From Candidatus Desantisbacteria bacterium CG2_30_40_21 (GTDB lineage: Bacteria > UBA9089 > CG2-30-40-21), in contig MNYI01000050.1 of NCBI GenBank assembly GCA_001873945.1, positions 1 through 6,563 on the forward strand: a DNA stretch of 6,563 nt. Reading direction: 5' to 3'. The first letter of the stretch is position 1, and every line of letters starts with the position of its first letter. A program made the position numbers and the translations under genes. Below, in pieces: positions 5,599-6,563 of the stretch. The notes below the pieces were generated by a model. That model did not search any database and was not told the DNA's origin. It saw only the letters and a program-made list of their open reading frames with translations.

Positions 5599-6389
5599 TG
5601 TCAAGAAAATCTAAAGAAATTTCGGAAGCAATAAAACAGGTCATCCAAACAATGATGGATAGAGTTATGAATAAGGTTTTATATGATGACCCATTTATTT
5701 CAGAAAACCATCGGGCTGGAAAACCTTTATATGCGGCATTAGTTCCTGATGAAATTTTCAAAGGCTCACATTTTGAAAGGAGGTTTGTTACTCCATTTGG
5801 CGGAGTATGGGAAAAATTAGCCCAAGTTGCAGCAATTAAAGGGTTAGGAAAATGTGAATTAGGTAAAACAATAATTGGAACTATTCCTCAAGAAAGATTA
5901 CGAAGAATACAAGAAGTACTTAATAAATTAGAACATCCTGAAAAAGATAAAAAAAGAATAAAACCAAATTGGGACGAAGAATTAAAATATATTCTTGATT
6001 GTAATGGCGAATTAATTCCAGTTACAGTCGTTTGTGATGTTTTTGCAGAAGACTTAACTAACAATAAAAAATATTCATTTGAGATTAAATCTCCTTTGCC
6101 AAATAGCGATATAACAAAAGTTAGTAAAGAAAAAATTTTAAAGCTACATGCTATGGTGCCATTACAAGTTAATTCTGCATACTTCGTTTTACCCTATAAC
6201 CCTTATAATAAGAAAACAGATTATAAATGGTCATTTCCTTTTAGATGGTTTAATATGACAGAAGATAAGGCAGTTTTAATTGGTGACGAATTTTGGGATT
6301 TTATTGGTGGGAAAGGTACATATCAACTTTTTATTTCAGAAATAAATAAACTTGGAAAAGATTATCGTGAAAGAATTTATAAAGAATAG
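5598..6389 (+). CDS. TdeIII/MjaII-family type II restriction endonuclease
   Basis: This 263-residue protein matches the RE_TdeIII family, whose characterised members TdeIII and MjaII cut at GGNCC. Conserved blocks include HFERRFVTPFG (58-68), FEIKSPLPNSDITKVSKEK (161-179), YFVLPYNPYN (195-204) and WSFPFRWFNM (211-220). A PD-(D/E)xK nuclease site is likely, with D147 in VCDVF and E162-x-K164 in FEIKSP, separated by a suitable loop. The ATG overlaps the methyltransferase stop in TAATG, so translation is probably coupled to it; AAGG at 5589-5592 gives a weak ribosome site. The gene is clearly more AT-rich than hdrB or recA, which suggests horizontal transfer. Its TAG stop lies inside the terminal repeat of a downstream element, so the extreme C-terminus may have been altered. 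GGNCC specificity is inferred from family only. Confidence 0.9.
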   Translation: MSRKSKEISEAIKQVIQTMMDRVMNKVLYDDPFISENHRAGKPLYAALVPDEIFKGSHFERRFVTPFGGVWEKLAQVAAIKGLGKCELGKTIIGTIPQERLRRIQEVLNKLEHPEKDKKRIKPNWDEELKYILDCNGELIPVTVVCDVFAEDLTNNKKYSFEIKSPLPNSDITKVSKEKILKLHAMVPLQVNSAYFVLPYNPYNKKTDYKWSFPFRWFNMTEDKAVLIGDEFWDFIGGKGTYQLFISEINKLGKDYRERIYKE

Positions 6390-6488
6390 GACTTACGCAA
6401 AATGAGAAAACACCTACCATATATGGTATTTTTGAAAAGTAATACCCACCAGATGTGGTATGCAAAGTGCTGTTTTGCGTAAGTCCTA
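6387..6488. mobile_element. 102-bp MITE-like element with 16-bp inverted ends
   Basis: TAGGACTTACGCAAAA (6387-6402) is exactly repeated in inverse at 6473-6488. Inside lie a perfect 14-bp palindrome TACCATATATGGTA (6415-6428) and a second imperfect stem (TACCCAC/GTGGTA, about 6444-6460). There is no coding capacity. Ends of this kind belong to small non-autonomous insertion elements, but I cannot assign a family. Its left end supplies the TAG stop of the endonuclease gene. The remaining 6489-6563 is AT-rich with no supported gene. Confidence 0.75.
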
Positions 6489-6563
6489 AATTTTTGAGAA
6501 TTGAACCTCCAAAAAATAATTCAGAAATTATTATTTAATAAAAATGAAAAAATATTATAACTA

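Noticed and set aside
5570..5761. Minus-strand 63-residue reading frame
   Set aside because: It is antisense to the start of the restriction endonuclease and has no independent support.
6544..6563. Start of another gene at the right edge (ATG at 6544)
   Set aside because: Only a few codons are visible, with no ribosome site, in very AT-rich sequence.

Overview
The window is bacterial DNA of moderate-to-low GC (about 40% by eye, lower in the last kilobase). It carries recA, two subunits of a heterodisulfide reductase-like complex (hdrC, hdrB), a PIN-domain toxin-like gene with a small partner, and a type II restriction-modification pair. HdrB/HdrC point to an anaerobe with flavin-based electron bifurcation or thiol/disulfide electron transfer. 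The many intergenic palindromes and relics fit an uncultivated lineage with a repeat-rich genome. I cannot assign a phylum from the sequence alone.

Layout. 1-288: a leader region with two inverted arrays of a degenerate 8-base repeat, then a good sigma70-type promoter and ribosome site for recA (289-1311). 1335-1494: a 160-bp near-perfect palindrome, probably a MITE-like element. Its right end holds a TATAAT box 6 bases before the hdrC start. 1503-2060: hdrC. 2213-2877: a PIN-domain protein and a 61-residue partner, translationally linked. 2908-2980: an orphan 3' end of a group II intron (domains V and VI). 3142-3993: hdrB. 4010-5598: a DNA methyltransferase of the N4-cytosine type, split by a -1 frameshift near 4867. 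5598-6389: an intact TdeIII/MjaII-family restriction endonuclease that overlaps the methyltransferase by one base. 6387-6488: a short element with 16-bp terminal inverted repeats, whose left end supplies the endonuclease stop codon. 6489-6563: AT-rich sequence with nothing I can support.

How it fits together. hdrC and hdrB normally sit side by side, often with hdrA. Here they are about 1.1 kb apart, with the PIN module and an intron relic between them, and the restriction-modification genes follow hdrB directly. The locus therefore looks like an hdr operon that has repeatedly received mobile or defence cargo. The most striking feature is an intact restriction endonuclease beside a frameshifted partner methyltransferase. 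An in-frame A_AAA_AAA slippery run lies just downstream of the break and would restore the frame. GGNCC, the family's recognition sequence, occurs only once in the window.
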